64,000 nt of DNA from CAVPOO01 sp963707015 (GCA_963707015.1 CAVPOO010000015.1:459866-523865), one strand, 5' to 3'. Counted from the stretch's first letter, positions 51,861-60,051 are shown. Notes: a model not told the origin generated them from the letters alone. Made by a program: numbers and translations.

Positions 51861-54104
51861 ATGTCCGTCGCCGCCACACAGTATCGCCTGTCCGTTTCCG
51901 GGATGAGTTGTGCCGGTTGTGTGGCCAGCGTCGAGGATGCGCTGCGAGCCGTTCCCGGCGTACAGCAGGCGACCGTCAACTTTGCCGAGCATACGGCCCT
52001 GGTTGAGGGCGATGTCGCCGTGGAGTCATTGATCAGGGCGGTGGCCGCGGCGGGGTATGAGGCGGCCGAGCTGCGCGGCGTGGACGACGAAGCAGACAGG
52101 AAAACCGCCGAGTTTGCACACTACCGGCGCTTGCTGCGCCAGGCTCTTGCCGCAGCTCTGGTCGCGGTGCCGCTGCTTGTCGGCGACATGATGCTCGGTA
52201 TCTTGCCCGATCTTGGCAGACCGGGCGGTCGCCTGTTCTGGTTGACAACCGGCTTCGCAACACTCGCCGTGCTGGTCTATTCGGGGCGCCAGTTCTTTAC
52301 CGGCGCCTGGAAGTCGTTCACCCGCCACGCAGCCAATATGGACACGCTCATCGCAATGGGTACCGGCACCGCCTGGCTGTATTCGATGTTCGTCGTGCTG
52401 TTTCCGGAGACTGTCCCGAGTCTCGCCAGGCATGCCTATTTCGAGGCGGCAGTCGTCATCCTCGCGCTGGTTAATCTGGGGGCGGCACTGGAGATGCGCG
52501 CCAGGGGCAGGACCTCGGAGGCCGTTCGCAAGCTTATTGGGCTACAGCCGCGTACGGCACGTGTTATCCGCGACGCTGTCGAGCAGGATGTTCCCATCGA
52601 TGCGGTTGGCATGGATGAAACGATCCGGGTTCGTCCCGGTGAAAGAATTCCAGTTGATGGCGTGGTCATCGAAGGGGCATCGACAATCGATGAGTCGATG
52701 CTGACGGGTGAGCCCCTGCCGGTAGAGAAGCGCACGGGCGACACAGTGGTCGGTGGCACGCTCAACCGGACGGGAAGCTTCCTGTTCCAGGCAAAGCGCA
52801 TCGGCGCGGATATGGCGCTGGCTCGTATCATCGGGCTGGTTCGTCAGGCGCAGAGCTCCAAGCCTGCGATCGGGCGGCTGGCAGACCGGATCGCGGCGGT
52901 GTTCGTGCCTGCCGTGCTTGTGATCGGGGTCATAACCTTCCTGGCCTGGTTTAATTTCGGGCCGGATCCCAGGCTCAGTTTCGCTCTGGTGACTGCCATC
53001 ACGGTGCTGGTGATTGCCTGTCCCTGTGCCCTGGGGCTGGCAACGCCCATCTCCATCATGGTCGGGGTCGGCAAGGCGGCTGAACAGGGCATCCTGATTC
53101 GCAGCGGTGAGGCACTGCAGCGCGCCGGCCAGTTGACCACCGTGGTACTCGACAAGACCGGCACCATAAGCCAGGGCGTTCCCGCCGTGACCCGTGTCGA
53201 GCTTATGGACGGCGCGGACGAGGCTGACATCCTGCAGTGTGCGGGGAGTGTCGAGGCTGCCTCCGAGCACACCTTGGCCGGGGCGATTGTCGCCAAGGTG
53301 CGCCAGCGCGGCATTGAACTGCTGCCGGTGGAAGACTTCTCGGCCGTTGCCGGAAAAGGCGTGCGTGCCCGCGTCCGCGGGCGTGAAGTGCTCGTGGGTA
53401 ACGCGGCCTTTCTGCAGGATTCGGGGGTCGCAAATGGCAGGTGGCTCGCCCAGGCCGAAGCACTGGCCGCTGAGGCCAGCACCCCCGCATGCATCGCCAT
53501 AGACGGGAAGGCCGTCGGGCTGATCGCTGTATCGGATCCCGTGAAGGCGGACGCCCGTGCCGCGATCCACCAGCTGCGTCGGAGCGGACTCAGGGTTGTG
53601 ATGATCACGGGAGATCGTCATGCCACTGCCAAGGCAGTCGCAGAGCGTGTCGGGATCGATGAGTTTTTCGCGGAGGTTATGCCCGAGGACAAGGCGCTGC
53701 GCGTTGCGCAACTGCAGGCCGCCGGGGAGGTGGTCGGCATGGTGGGCGACGGGATCAATGATGCGCCGGCACTGGCGCGCGCCGATGTCGGATTCGCCAT
53801 CGGCAGCGGAACCGACGTGGCCATCGAGAGCGCCGATGTGACCCTCGTCGGCGGTTCGCTCTACGGCGTCGTTGACGGAATCCGCTTGTCGCGTGCAACG
53901 GTGCGCAATATCTGGCAGAACCTGTTTGGCGCTTTCATCTATAACAGTCTGGGGATTCCGATTGCTGCCGGCATCCTCTATCCGTTCACCGGATTACTGT
54001 TGAACCCCATGGTGGCGGGGGCCGCAATGGCCCTGTCCTCGGTCACGGTGGTCAGCAATGCCAACCGCTTGCGGCGTTTTCAACCGGCAAGGCACGAGGC
54101 ATGA
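51861..54104 (+). CDS. copA: Copper-exporting P-type ATPase CopA
   Basis: A 747-residue P1B-1 ATPase that pumps Cu(I) out of the cytoplasm. One N-terminal metal-binding domain has GMSCAGC at 15-21. Eight membrane helices follow, with the ion motif IACPCALGLATPISIM near 386, phosphorylation site VLDKTGTISQGV near 430, the P1B segment SEHTLAGAI, and hinge GDGINDAPALARADVGFAIG near 629. The C-terminal helix has MAGAAMALSSVTVVSNANRLR-type residues ending NRLRRFQ. ATG 51861 is preferred over TTG 51846. I see no CueR-type operator upstream. A 25-codon membrane peptide overlaps its stop. Confidence 0.95.
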   Translation: MSVAATQYRLSVSGMSCAGCVASVEDALRAVPGVQQATVNFAEHTALVEGDVAVESLIRAVAAAGYEAAELRGVDDEADRKTAEFAHYRRLLRQALAAALVAVPLLVGDMMLGILPDLGRPGGRLFWLTTGFATLAVLVYSGRQFFTGAWKSFTRHAANMDTLIAMGTGTAWLYSMFVVLFPETVPSLARHAYFEAAVVILALVNLGAALEMRARGRTSEAVRKLIGLQPRTARVIRDAVEQDVPIDAVGMDETIRVRPGERIPVDGVVIEGASTIDESMLTGEPLPVEKRTGDTVVGGTLNRTGSFLFQAKRIGADMALARIIGLVRQAQSSKPAIGRLADRIAAVFVPAVLVIGVITFLAWFNFGPDPRLSFALVTAITVLVIACPCALGLATPISIMVGVGKAAEQGILIRSGEALQRAGQLTTVVLDKTGTISQGVPAVTRVELMDGADEADILQCAGSVEAASEHTLAGAIVAKVRQRGIELLPVEDFSAVAGKGVRARVRGREVLVGNAAFLQDSGVANGRWLAQAEALAAEASTPACIAIDGKAVGLIAVSDPVKADARAAIHQLRRSGLRVVMITGDRHATAKAVAERVGIDEFFAEVMPEDKALRVAQLQAAGEVVGMVGDGINDAPALARADVGFAIGSGTDVAIESADVTLVGGSLYGVVDGIRLSRATVRNIWQNLFGAFIYNSLGIPIAAGILYPFTGLLLNPMVAGAAMALSSVTVVSNANRLRRFQPARHEA

Positions 54105-54178
54105 GCACCGAGCTTGCTATCAACCTCGCAGGTTTCATCCTGATCGGTCTTATCGTCTGGTGGTTCTGGCCACGCTAG
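54101..54178 (+). CDS. 25-residue single-helix membrane peptide coupled to copA
   Basis: ATG 54101 overlaps the copA TGA (ATGA). The product is MSTELAINLAGFILIGLIVW followed by WFWPR. It resembles the N-terminal anchor of small cupredoxin-domain proteins that follow copA in some proteobacteria, but here it stops after the helix. The TAG stop lies within CTAG at 54175-54178, which is one flank of the inserted element described next. The stop existed before the insertion, because the other flank begins with the same CTAG. It is either a genuine small protein or the residue of a longer gene lost earlier. Confidence 0.55.
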   Translation: MSTELAINLAGFILIGLIVWWFWPR

Positions 54179-54422
54179 CCCGCATTTCTCACCGGGATCC
54201 CGGATGCTGGCGCAGGGCTCGTGTGTCCGGATGCCGCGCTGGAGGGAAAGTGGTAGCCGTAGCTACCACTTGAGTGAAGCGCAAGTCCGGGCGCGCGAGA
54301 ACTAGCCAGGGCCGGGATAGGCGCGGCCTGATTACACACTGTCTTTTTCCTGATCTGCACTCTGTTCCTTACCTCAGTGCATTATGTGACTCTATCGCCG
54401 CCCGGTGAGAAATGCGGGCTAG
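54175..54422. mobile_element. MITE-like non-autonomous element with CTAG target duplication
   Basis: CCCGCATTTCTCACCGGG at 54179-54196 and its exact inverse at 54401-54418 are perfect 18-bp terminal inverted repeats. Each is flanked by CTAG (54175-54178 and 54419-54422), as expected of a 4-bp target duplication. The 240-bp element has no open frame for a transposase. It contains an internal perfect hairpin, AAGTGGTAGC and GCTACCACTT around CGTA (54248-54271). The transposase family that would mobilise it cannot be told from this sequence. Confidence 0.85.
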
Positions 54423-54488
54423 GAGCCTGTCGGACTTAGGCTGATTCTACTGCCTCGTTACGAACCCCTAAGTCCGACAGACGCCTAG
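54419..54488. repeat. Copies 2 and 3 of the CTAG-headed repeat, arranged as a 70-bp inverted repeat
   Basis: The left arm (54419-54440) begins CTAGGAGCCTGTCGG. The right arm (54467-54488), read on the minus strand, begins CTAGGCGTCTGTCGG. The 22-bp arms match at 20 positions around a 26-bp loop. The right CTAG gives the TAG stop of the HDOD gene. The left CTAG gave the TAG stop of the small copA-linked gene before the MITE inserted. It would form a long hairpin in RNA from either strand and may act as a bidirectional terminator, though there is no T-run. Confidence 0.85.
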
Positions 54489-55345
54489 GCGGCGTTAGCA
54501 TTGGGCAGGATTGCGTCCCGGATATCCGCAAACTCGGTATCCGCTCGGTCGATAAGGGTCTCGATGTCATCGAGCGGTATGCCCAGCAAATCCCACGCTT
54601 CGGCCGACAGGCCGGCTGCCGCATCCCGTTCGGGCAGGGCGCTCTTGACGGATATGCCGATCGCATCGGCGCAGTGCACGATGGCTGTCTCCAGCTGAAA
54701 CGAATCGGCATCGGCTGGCGCATGATGGTACCGGATTGCAGTCACGAGACTCGGCGGCAGGTTCCAGGTGCGGGCCAGTTCGGCGCCGACCTGGCTGTGC
54801 GTGAAGCCAAAGACCTGTGTTTCAGCCGCGAGTAAATCACCCGGTTTCTCCTGGACGAGACGCAGGACCTCTGCAGACTGCCGCGGCCGCTGGCTGAACA
54901 GAACCAGCTCGCCGATATCGTGAATCAGCCCGGCAATGAAGTAGCGTTCCGTGTTGGGGGCCCGTCCGTGTTGCGCAAGGATGCGTGCGATCACCGCGGT
55001 GTACAGGCTGTGTTCCCAGAACTTGTCCATGGTGACCAGCTCCGGCGGTATGTCGTCGAACAGCCGGATGACGCTGGTGGCAAGGACCAGATCCAGCAGC
55101 TCAAGCGTCCCGATGAGCGTGATTGCGCGGGAGACTGTTTCAATCTGTGTGGCAAAGCCATAGTAGGGACTGTTTACGATCCGCAGCAGCCGAGCCGTAA
55201 GTGCGGGATCGTGGCTGAGTGAGTCGCCGATCTCTGCGGCCGACGAATCCGAGCTGTTGATCAGGGTCTGGGTGCGCGTCACGGTTTCCGGCAGGGATGC
55301 CAGGGTGACCGATTTTGCTACCAGAGATTCGAGTTCAGCTGTCAT
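54485..55345 (-). CDS. HDOD domain protein
   Basis: A 286-residue protein consisting mostly of an HDOD domain, an output or regulatory relative of the HD phosphohydrolases found in bacterial signalling. Typical segments are SLPETVTRTQTLINSSDSSA, LTARLLRIVNSPYYG, VSRAITLIGTLELLDL and GLIHDIGELVLF, with HHAPAD later. The IHDIG segment keeps the HD pair, but most HDOD proteins are not known enzymes. The start is ATG 55345 (a GTG lies directly before it). No receiver or kinase domain is attached. The stop TAG belongs to the inverted repeat at 54419-54488. Confidence 0.9.
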   Translation of the reverse strand: MTAELESLVAKSVTLASLPETVTRTQTLINSSDSSAAEIGDSLSHDPALTARLLRIVNSPYYGFATQIETVSRAITLIGTLELLDLVLATSVIRLFDDIPPELVTMDKFWEHSLYTAVIARILAQHGRAPNTERYFIAGLIHDIGELVLFSQRPRQSAEVLRLVQEKPGDLLAAETQVFGFTHSQVGAELARTWNLPPSLVTAIRYHHAPADADSFQLETAIVHCADAIGISVKSALPERDAAAGLSAEAWDLLGIPLDDIETLIDRADTEFADIRDAILPNANAA

Positions 55346-55625
55346 CACCCGTCATTTCCATGTCGAAGCCACTGGCTAGCGACAATACCAGAGTGTATCG
55401 GTCAGGACGGCTTAAACTACAGAGACCGTAGGGTTTCCCGTCGAGGAACAGGTCAAGCTACTGGAATCGGACGCAAATCAGTCAATCTTTCCCAATAATC
55501 ATGGCGTTATTTACAGTCGGGGCGGCGTTTGCGAGAATATCCAACCATGTGATCGTGCCTGGGCGCGGGAGTCCGCTTCCTCGGTCAGCGCGGTTTTCTT
55601 GGCTGATATTTCTGGAGAGATGCTC

Positions 55626-55940
55626 ATGAAAAAAATGATTCCAATGGTTGCCGCGGGCGTTCTGGCCCTCGCCAGCAGCGCGGTGCTTGCGGGCGGTGAC
55701 CCGGCCGCAGGCAAGGCGAAGTACGCAACCTGTCAGGGCTGTCACGGGCCGGCGGGCGTTAGCGTCAATCCGGTGTGGCCGAGTCTTGCGGGCCAGAAAG
55801 ACGGTTATCTGGTCAAGCAGTTGAAGGCCTTCCGGGACGGGGCACGCACGGATCCCATGATGTCGCCGATGGCAAAGCCGCTGAGTGATGAGGATATCGA
55901 AAATCTGGCGGCCTATCTGAGCACCGCTGCCTGCAAGTAG
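55626..55940 (+). CDS. Class I cytochrome c (periplasmic, single haem)
   Basis: A 104-residue precursor with signal peptide KKMIPMVAAGVLALASSAVL and one haem site CQGCH in YATCQGCHGPAGVS. Distal Met candidates are in DPMMSPMAKPLSDEDIENLA, as in the c4/c5-like family. The mature protein of about 82 residues is a small electron carrier that could donate to the oxidases encoded in this window, although partner choice is inference. GGAG lies 8 nt before ATG 55626. Confidence 0.92.
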   Translation: MKKMIPMVAAGVLALASSAVLAGGDPAAGKAKYATCQGCHGPAGVSVNPVWPSLAGQKDGYLVKQLKAFRDGARTDPMMSPMAKPLSDEDIENLAAYLSTAACK

Positions 55941-56039
55941 TCCTTTCCCCGGGGTGTGGCCCCGGGCCCTTGCCTGGCCCGGGGCTTCGTCTCTTCATCT
56001 CCGGCCAACCGGCTTCCAAACGCTCCAGGAGACGCCGTT

Positions 56040-56564
56040 ATGGTGCGTCATGTCATCCCGGCCATTGCACTTGCTGCTGTGCTAGGTGGCTGTGACCGAG
56101 GTTTCGAAGCTCCCGCCACTGATCTGGCCACGGAGGGTGCGGCGGTCGTCGACGATCGCCAGGCGCCGATCCCTGACAGCAGCTTTGTGATTCCGCAGCC
56201 GGGGGGAGCGCGGGCTGTTTACGATATCACCCTGCATGACGCCGATCAGCTGCGAGTATTGCTGAGGCGTCTGGAGCAGCTTGCAGATCGGCCGAATACG
56301 CGGGACGTGCTGCCGGAGATCGCTCTGGTCTTGCACGGCCAGGAGGTTGAGTTTTTTGCACTTGATAACTATGAGAAATACCGTGATCTGGTCGATCTGG
56401 CCGCCAAACTCGACGCGTTCCAGATCATCGAGGTGAAAATGTGTCAGACACGCATGCGCAACCTCGGCCTGGATAGCAGTGATATCCCTGCCTTTATTGA
56501 ACTCGTACCCTATGGGCCGGATGAGGTTGATCGCCTGGTCAAGGAAGGCTACCTCACGATGTGA
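56040..56564 (+). CDS. DsrE-like domain lipoprotein
   Basis: A 174-residue protein with an N-terminal lipoprotein signal (VRHVIPAIALAAVLGGC; lipobox LGGC), then a Pro/Ala linker, then a DsrE/DsrF-like fold from about residue 55. Family features are EIALVLHGQEVEFFA, DLVDLAAKLDAFQIIEVKMC and LVPYGPDEVDRLVKEGY, with a conserved Cys in KMCQTRM. DsrE proteins are usually cytoplasmic sulfur-relay proteins; here the domain would be membrane-attached and outside the cytoplasm. AGGAG lies 8 nt before ATG 56040. It is 99 bp downstream of the cytochrome c gene in the same direction, so the two may be co-expressed. Confidence 0.82.
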   Translation: MVRHVIPAIALAAVLGGCDRGFEAPATDLATEGAAVVDDRQAPIPDSSFVIPQPGGARAVYDITLHDADQLRVLLRRLEQLADRPNTRDVLPEIALVLHGQEVEFFALDNYEKYRDLVDLAAKLDAFQIIEVKMCQTRMRNLGLDSSDIPAFIELVPYGPDEVDRLVKEGYLTM

Positions 56565-56581
56565 CGTCTTTCGCCAGCGTG

Positions 56582-56866
56582 CTAGAGAATCCATGCCTGC
56601 ACCACCTGTCGGGACTCATCGATCTCGATGGCGACGCGCCCGAAGCAGGAAACCCGGTCCCCGATACAGCCAGCGCCTTGCATGATGATTTCTTCGAATT
56701 GAACATTGACGATCAGGGTGTCATCCTTGCGTCCGATCACTTCGAGTTGGAGTGAGTCGTTGTCAATCCAGCCATTCTGACTGCAGAGCGCGGCCAGCCC
56801 GGGCCAGGCATGCAGAAACTGCTTTAGCCCGGCCGTGGGTTCCTCTACAAGCTGATTGTCTGCCAT
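56582..56866 (-). CDS. Conserved-looking hypothetical protein (94 residues)
   Basis: I do not recognise the family. The C-terminal half has an alternating beta-strand pattern (LQLEVIGRKDDTLIVNVQF, then GRVAIEID) with two Cys residues, and the N-terminal half is helical. The coding pattern looks real, but ATG 56866 lacks a ribosome site. It lies 87 bp downstream of the FIST gene in the same direction and converges on the DsrE-like lipoprotein gene with a 17-bp gap. Confidence 0.55.
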   Translation of the reverse strand: MADNQLVEEPTAGLKQFLHAWPGLAALCSQNGWIDNDSLQLEVIGRKDDTLIVNVQFEEIIMQGAGCIGDRVSCFGRVAIEIDESRQVVQAWIL

Positions 56867-56953
56867 GTACGCTATGTGGTGGGTGGTCTTGTTGCCTGGC
56901 CTGCACAGATAGCAAGTATAGCCGTTGCCGCGAATAGGGAATCGTGAGTTGCC

Positions 56954-58111
56954 TCAGAGGAAGAGCGTCAGTACGCCCGTGTATCCATACAGGCGATTGT
57001 GCGAGATCTCTCCGTTGGCGAAGAAGCCGACCAGCGGAAAATCTCCCAGTTCGTTGCGAATGGCGCGCAATTCCCTGGAGTCGCTGCCGAACAGGTTCTC
57101 ACCCCGGCCCAGGCAGGAGTAATAGACGCCGCCACGGGGTGGCCCGCTCATGCGGGACCTGAGTCTGACCAGCATGCGATTCAGGTCCTCCCAGGCAGTC
57201 GCACCGTCACGGCGGCAGAACTGGATTGGCTGGCCGATTTCAACCAGATCGCCAATGGCGAGCAGGCGGTTTTTCGTATCCACGCCGACCAGGTTGCGCA
57301 CCAGGTAGTCACCGGTATCGGAACCGGGGAGCGGCAGGCCGGCAAATACATAACCGGCGAGGCGGTTGAGGTCGCGTGCCAGGATTTCACCAATGTCCTC
57401 GAAGAAAACGTCCAGCGCTGGTCGGTCATCGATGCGCGAAATGACATTGCGGTCGCATTCGGTGATCAGATGTTTGCCAGCGATCGGGCTGCAACCCTGC
57501 GTCAGGCCGCTGATCACAGGCACCTGATCGGAAAACACCACACCTGACAGTCCACCGCTGACGACCTGATTGATGATCTGCGGCTCGTCCGACCGCGAGG
57601 AGGTCAGGCCACCGACCAGATAGCCGCCCGGAATGCGTTCAGCCAGGCGGGTGATCAACTCGGGTGTGTCCGGATTTTTCGGGTCACCGTGCACGATGGC
57701 CAGATGGCTGTCGTGGCGGTTCAGCCAGTCATCGAGTCCCGATAACTCGATGAGCGCGCGGCTGCGCACGTTGGGCAGCACGCGATACGAGTCCTGGGGT
57801 ACAGCGGCAACGAGCACCGCCATCGCCGAGGTGTCGTAGTACTCGCGGCCGCTGGCACAGATTCCCATGCCGACCGTGCCCACCCAGTCCCGAATCCCGG
57901 TTTCTTCCCGAAAATGCTCGACGATGTCGCTGAGGATGCCGGCGAAATTGTCCGTGACATACAGAAAACCGACCTGTGTCCCAGATGGTATGTAACCGAG
58001 CTGTTGCAGGCATTGCTCGGCGGCCCGCTCCCACTCAGGGGATTCTGCGTGGCCGAGCAGAAATTGCTCGGATGCTGAAATGGCGGGCTCATCCTGTCCG
58101 GATCCGGTCAC
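56954..58111 (-). CDS. FIST N- and C-domain sensory protein
   Basis: FIST domains are proposed small-ligand (possibly amino-acid) sensing modules. The product has a FIST_N region starting near FLLGHAESPEWERAAEQCLQ and including VGTVGMGICASGREYY, GGYLVGGLTSSRSD and GVVFSDQVPVISGLTQGC. A FIST_C region then runs to the end (FCRRDGATAWEDLNRM, GVYYSCLGRGENLFG, FPLVGFFANGEI). No transmitter, receiver or catalytic domain is attached. I chose GTG 58111 because AGGGA lies 8 nt upstream (385 residues). GTG 58165 and TTG 58177 are possible longer starts. It follows tsaD on the same strand. Confidence 0.88.
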   Translation of the reverse strand: MTGSGQDEPAISASEQFLLGHAESPEWERAAEQCLQQLGYIPSGTQVGFLYVTDNFAGILSDIVEHFREETGIRDWVGTVGMGICASGREYYDTSAMAVLVAAVPQDSYRVLPNVRSRALIELSGLDDWLNRHDSHLAIVHGDPKNPDTPELITRLAERIPGGYLVGGLTSSRSDEPQIINQVVSGGLSGVVFSDQVPVISGLTQGCSPIAGKHLITECDRNVISRIDDRPALDVFFEDIGEILARDLNRLAGYVFAGLPLPGSDTGDYLVRNLVGVDTKNRLLAIGDLVEIGQPIQFCRRDGATAWEDLNRMLVRLRSRMSGPPRGGVYYSCLGRGENLFGSDSRELRAIRNELGDFPLVGFFANGEISHNRLYGYTGVLTLFL

Positions 58112-58203
58112 ATCGTGCGTCCCTGAAGTTGCTGGCTGTCCATCGAAGTATATACGTTCGTTCACGTCGCCCGCCAAACCCTGGCAACGGGCTGTCGCTG
58201 GTT

Positions 58204-59211
58204 TCAGGGAAGGCTGTCGAGAGACCAGCGGGCGTGGGGTTCCATGGCCAGCGACTCCGACTGACCGGCACGCAAACGCAGCCAGCCGGCATAGGCGATC
58301 ATCGCGCCATTGTCAGTACAAAACGCCGGTCGCGGAAAGTAGATGCGTCCGCCGCTGTCTCCGATCAGGGATCGCAGGTGGTCGCGCAGTGCCTGATTGG
58401 CACCCACGCCGCCCGCGACGACCAGGCTGTCGATCCCGGTTGACTGTAGCGCACGACGGCATTTGATCGACAGCGTGTCGACTACGGCGTCCTGAAAGGC
58501 GCGCGCAATATCGGCACGAGTCTGGTCATCGCCGCGCGTATTTCTCAAGGTGTTGATCGCGAAAGTTTTTAGTCCGCTGAAGCTGAAGTCGAGACCCGGA
58601 CGGTTGATCATCGGGCGGGGGAAACGAAAACGCGAGCCGTCTCCCTGTTGCGCCAATCGTGCCAGTTCCGGGCCCCCGGGGTAGGGCAGGCCAAGCAGTT
58701 TGGCCGTCTTGTCAAAGGCCTCGCCTGCGGCATCATCCAGCGTCTCGCCCAGGATGCGATAGCGGCCGACACCGCTGACCTGTACCAGCATGGTGTGGCC
58801 GCCCGAGACCAGCAGGGCGATGAACGGGAATGCCGGCGGATCCGGTTCCAGCATGGGGGCCAAAAGGTGCCCTTCCATGTGATGGACGGCGATGGCCGGT
58901 ACCTGCCAGGTCCAGGCCAGGCTGCGACCGATGGCGACGCCGACCAGCAGGGCACCAATCAGTCCCGGTCCGGCCGTGTAGGCGACGCCGTCAATGTGCC
59001 TGGCGGATATCCCGGCCTCGTCGAGCACCTCGCTGAGAAGTGGCAGCGTCTTGCGGATATGGTCCCGCGAGGCAAGTTCCGGGACCACACCGCCGTATTT
59101 CGCATGGATTTCAGCCTGGCTGTACAGGGCGTGGGCGAGCAGGCCGCGGTCTGAGTCATAGATCGCCAGCCCCGTCTCATCGCAGGAGGTCTCGATACCG
59201 AGGACGCGCAT
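58204..59211 (-). CDS. tsaD: tRNA N6-adenosine threonylcarbamoyltransferase TsaD
   Basis: TsaD transfers the threonylcarbamoyl group to A37 of ANN-decoding tRNAs. The 335-residue product has MRVLGIETSCDETGLAIYD, the iron-binding HxxxH as His111 and His115 in VHHMEGH, ALLVSGGHTMLV, GEAFDKTAKLLGLPYPGG and AGGVGANQALR. I chose ATG 59211; a longer frame to 59247 is unsupported. It is divergent from rpsU, the conserved gammaproteobacterial order. Confidence 0.96.
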   Translation of the reverse strand: MRVLGIETSCDETGLAIYDSDRGLLAHALYSQAEIHAKYGGVVPELASRDHIRKTLPLLSEVLDEAGISARHIDGVAYTAGPGLIGALLVGVAIGRSLAWTWQVPAIAVHHMEGHLLAPMLEPDPPAFPFIALLVSGGHTMLVQVSGVGRYRILGETLDDAAGEAFDKTAKLLGLPYPGGPELARLAQQGDGSRFRFPRPMINRPGLDFSFSGLKTFAINTLRNTRGDDQTRADIARAFQDAVVDTLSIKCRRALQSTGIDSLVVAGGVGANQALRDHLRSLIGDSGGRIYFPRPAFCTDNGAMIAYAGWLRLRAGQSESLAMEPHARWSLDSLP

Positions 59212-59266
59212 GCGGCGATTGTCGCTGACTGCCTGCGTGCTCGACAAGGCCAGGCGCGGCGATTCT

Positions 59267-59295
59267 TTGCTTTTTGGGGAATAAGTGGCTAGAAT
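59267..59295 (+). promoter_or_regulatory. Sigma-70 promoter of rpsU
   Basis: TTGCTT (59267-59272) and TAGAAT (59290-59295) are 17 bp apart, matching 4 and 5 of 6 consensus bases. The position between divergent tsaD and rpsU, 72 bp before the rpsU ATG, is right for the macromolecular-synthesis operon promoter. Confidence 0.65.
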
Positions 59296-59367
59296 CGCTC
59301 CCCCTTTTACCGCGATAGCGGATTTTCCCGGTTTCGGGTTGGATAAGACGAAAGGTTACAAGACTTT

Positions 59368-59583
59368 ATGCCAAGTGTGCGTGTGCGAGAAAACGAACCT
59401 TTTGAAGTCGCCCTGCGGCGCTTCAAACGTTCCTGCGAAAAGGCGGGTATCCTCTCCGAGGTGCGCCGCCGTGAGTTTTATGAAAAGCCTACCCAGGAGC
59501 GCAAGCGCAAGGCTGCAGCCGCCGTCAAGCGGCATCTCAAGAAGCTTTCCCGCGACGTCAGCCGTCGTACACGGAAGTATTGA
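59368..59583 (+). CDS. rpsU: 30S ribosomal protein S21
   Basis: A 71-residue basic protein of the small ribosomal subunit. It begins MPSVRVRENEPFEVALRRFK, contains the conserved RREFYEKPTQERKRK, and ends in an Arg/Lys-rich helix, all as in S21. It is the first gene of the classical rpsU-dnaG-rpoD group, here with yqeY inserted 21 bp downstream. Confidence 0.97.
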   Translation: MPSVRVRENEPFEVALRRFKRSCEKAGILSEVRRREFYEKPTQERKRKAAAAVKRHLKKLSRDVSRRTRKY

Positions 59584-59604
59584 TTTCTCCTTTTCTTGCG
59601 TCGC

Positions 59605-60051
59605 ATGTCGCTGAAGGACCGTATCCGGGAGGACATGAAGGCCGCGATGCGTGGTGGTGACAAGCGCCGGCTTGGGGTCATCAGGCTCATCATGGCGGCC
59701 GTCAAGCAGCGTGAGGTAGACGATCGCATCGAGCTCGATGACGGGCAGGTCACTGTTGTGCTGGACAAGATGGTCAAGCAGCGGCGGGAGTCGCAGAGCC
59801 AGTATGAACAGGCGCAACGCGCCGATCTCGCCGAGCAGGAAGCCTACGAGATTACTGTCCTTCAGGAATACCTGCCGGCGCCCCTCAGCGATACAGAGAT
59901 TGCGCAACTCATCGAGGCCGCGATCAGCGAGACCGGGGCCTCCAGCATGAAGGATATGGGCAAGGTAATGGGTGTCCTCAGGCCCAGACTTGCCGGCCGC
60001 GCCGACATGGGAGCGGTCAGCGGTCAGATCAAGGCCAGGCTCGGCAGCTAG
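59605..60051 (+). CDS. GatB/YqeY domain-containing protein
   Basis: A 148-residue YqeY-family protein. It carries the domain that forms the tRNA-binding tail of GatB, but as a free-standing protein of unresolved role. Typical segments are RREDMKAAMR-like IREDMKAAMRGGDKRRLGVI, MVKQRRESQSQYEQAQRADL and ASSMKDMGKVMGVL. The start is ATG 59605; a TTG at 59596 is less likely. Its place between rpsU and dnaG is common in Gammaproteobacteria outside the enterics. Confidence 0.93.
   Translation: MSLKDRIREDMKAAMRGGDKRRLGVIRLIMAAVKQREVDDRIELDDGQVTVVLDKMVKQRRESQSQYEQAQRADLAEQEAYEITVLQEYLPAPLSDTEIAQLIEAAISETGASSMKDMGKVMGVLRPRLAGRADMGAVSGQIKARLGS

Noticed and set aside
55349..55625. Possible c-di-GMP riboswitch in the leader of the cytochrome c gene
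   Set aside because: The conserved GEMM core sequence is not present in either orientation, and no stable two-stem architecture could be read by eye.
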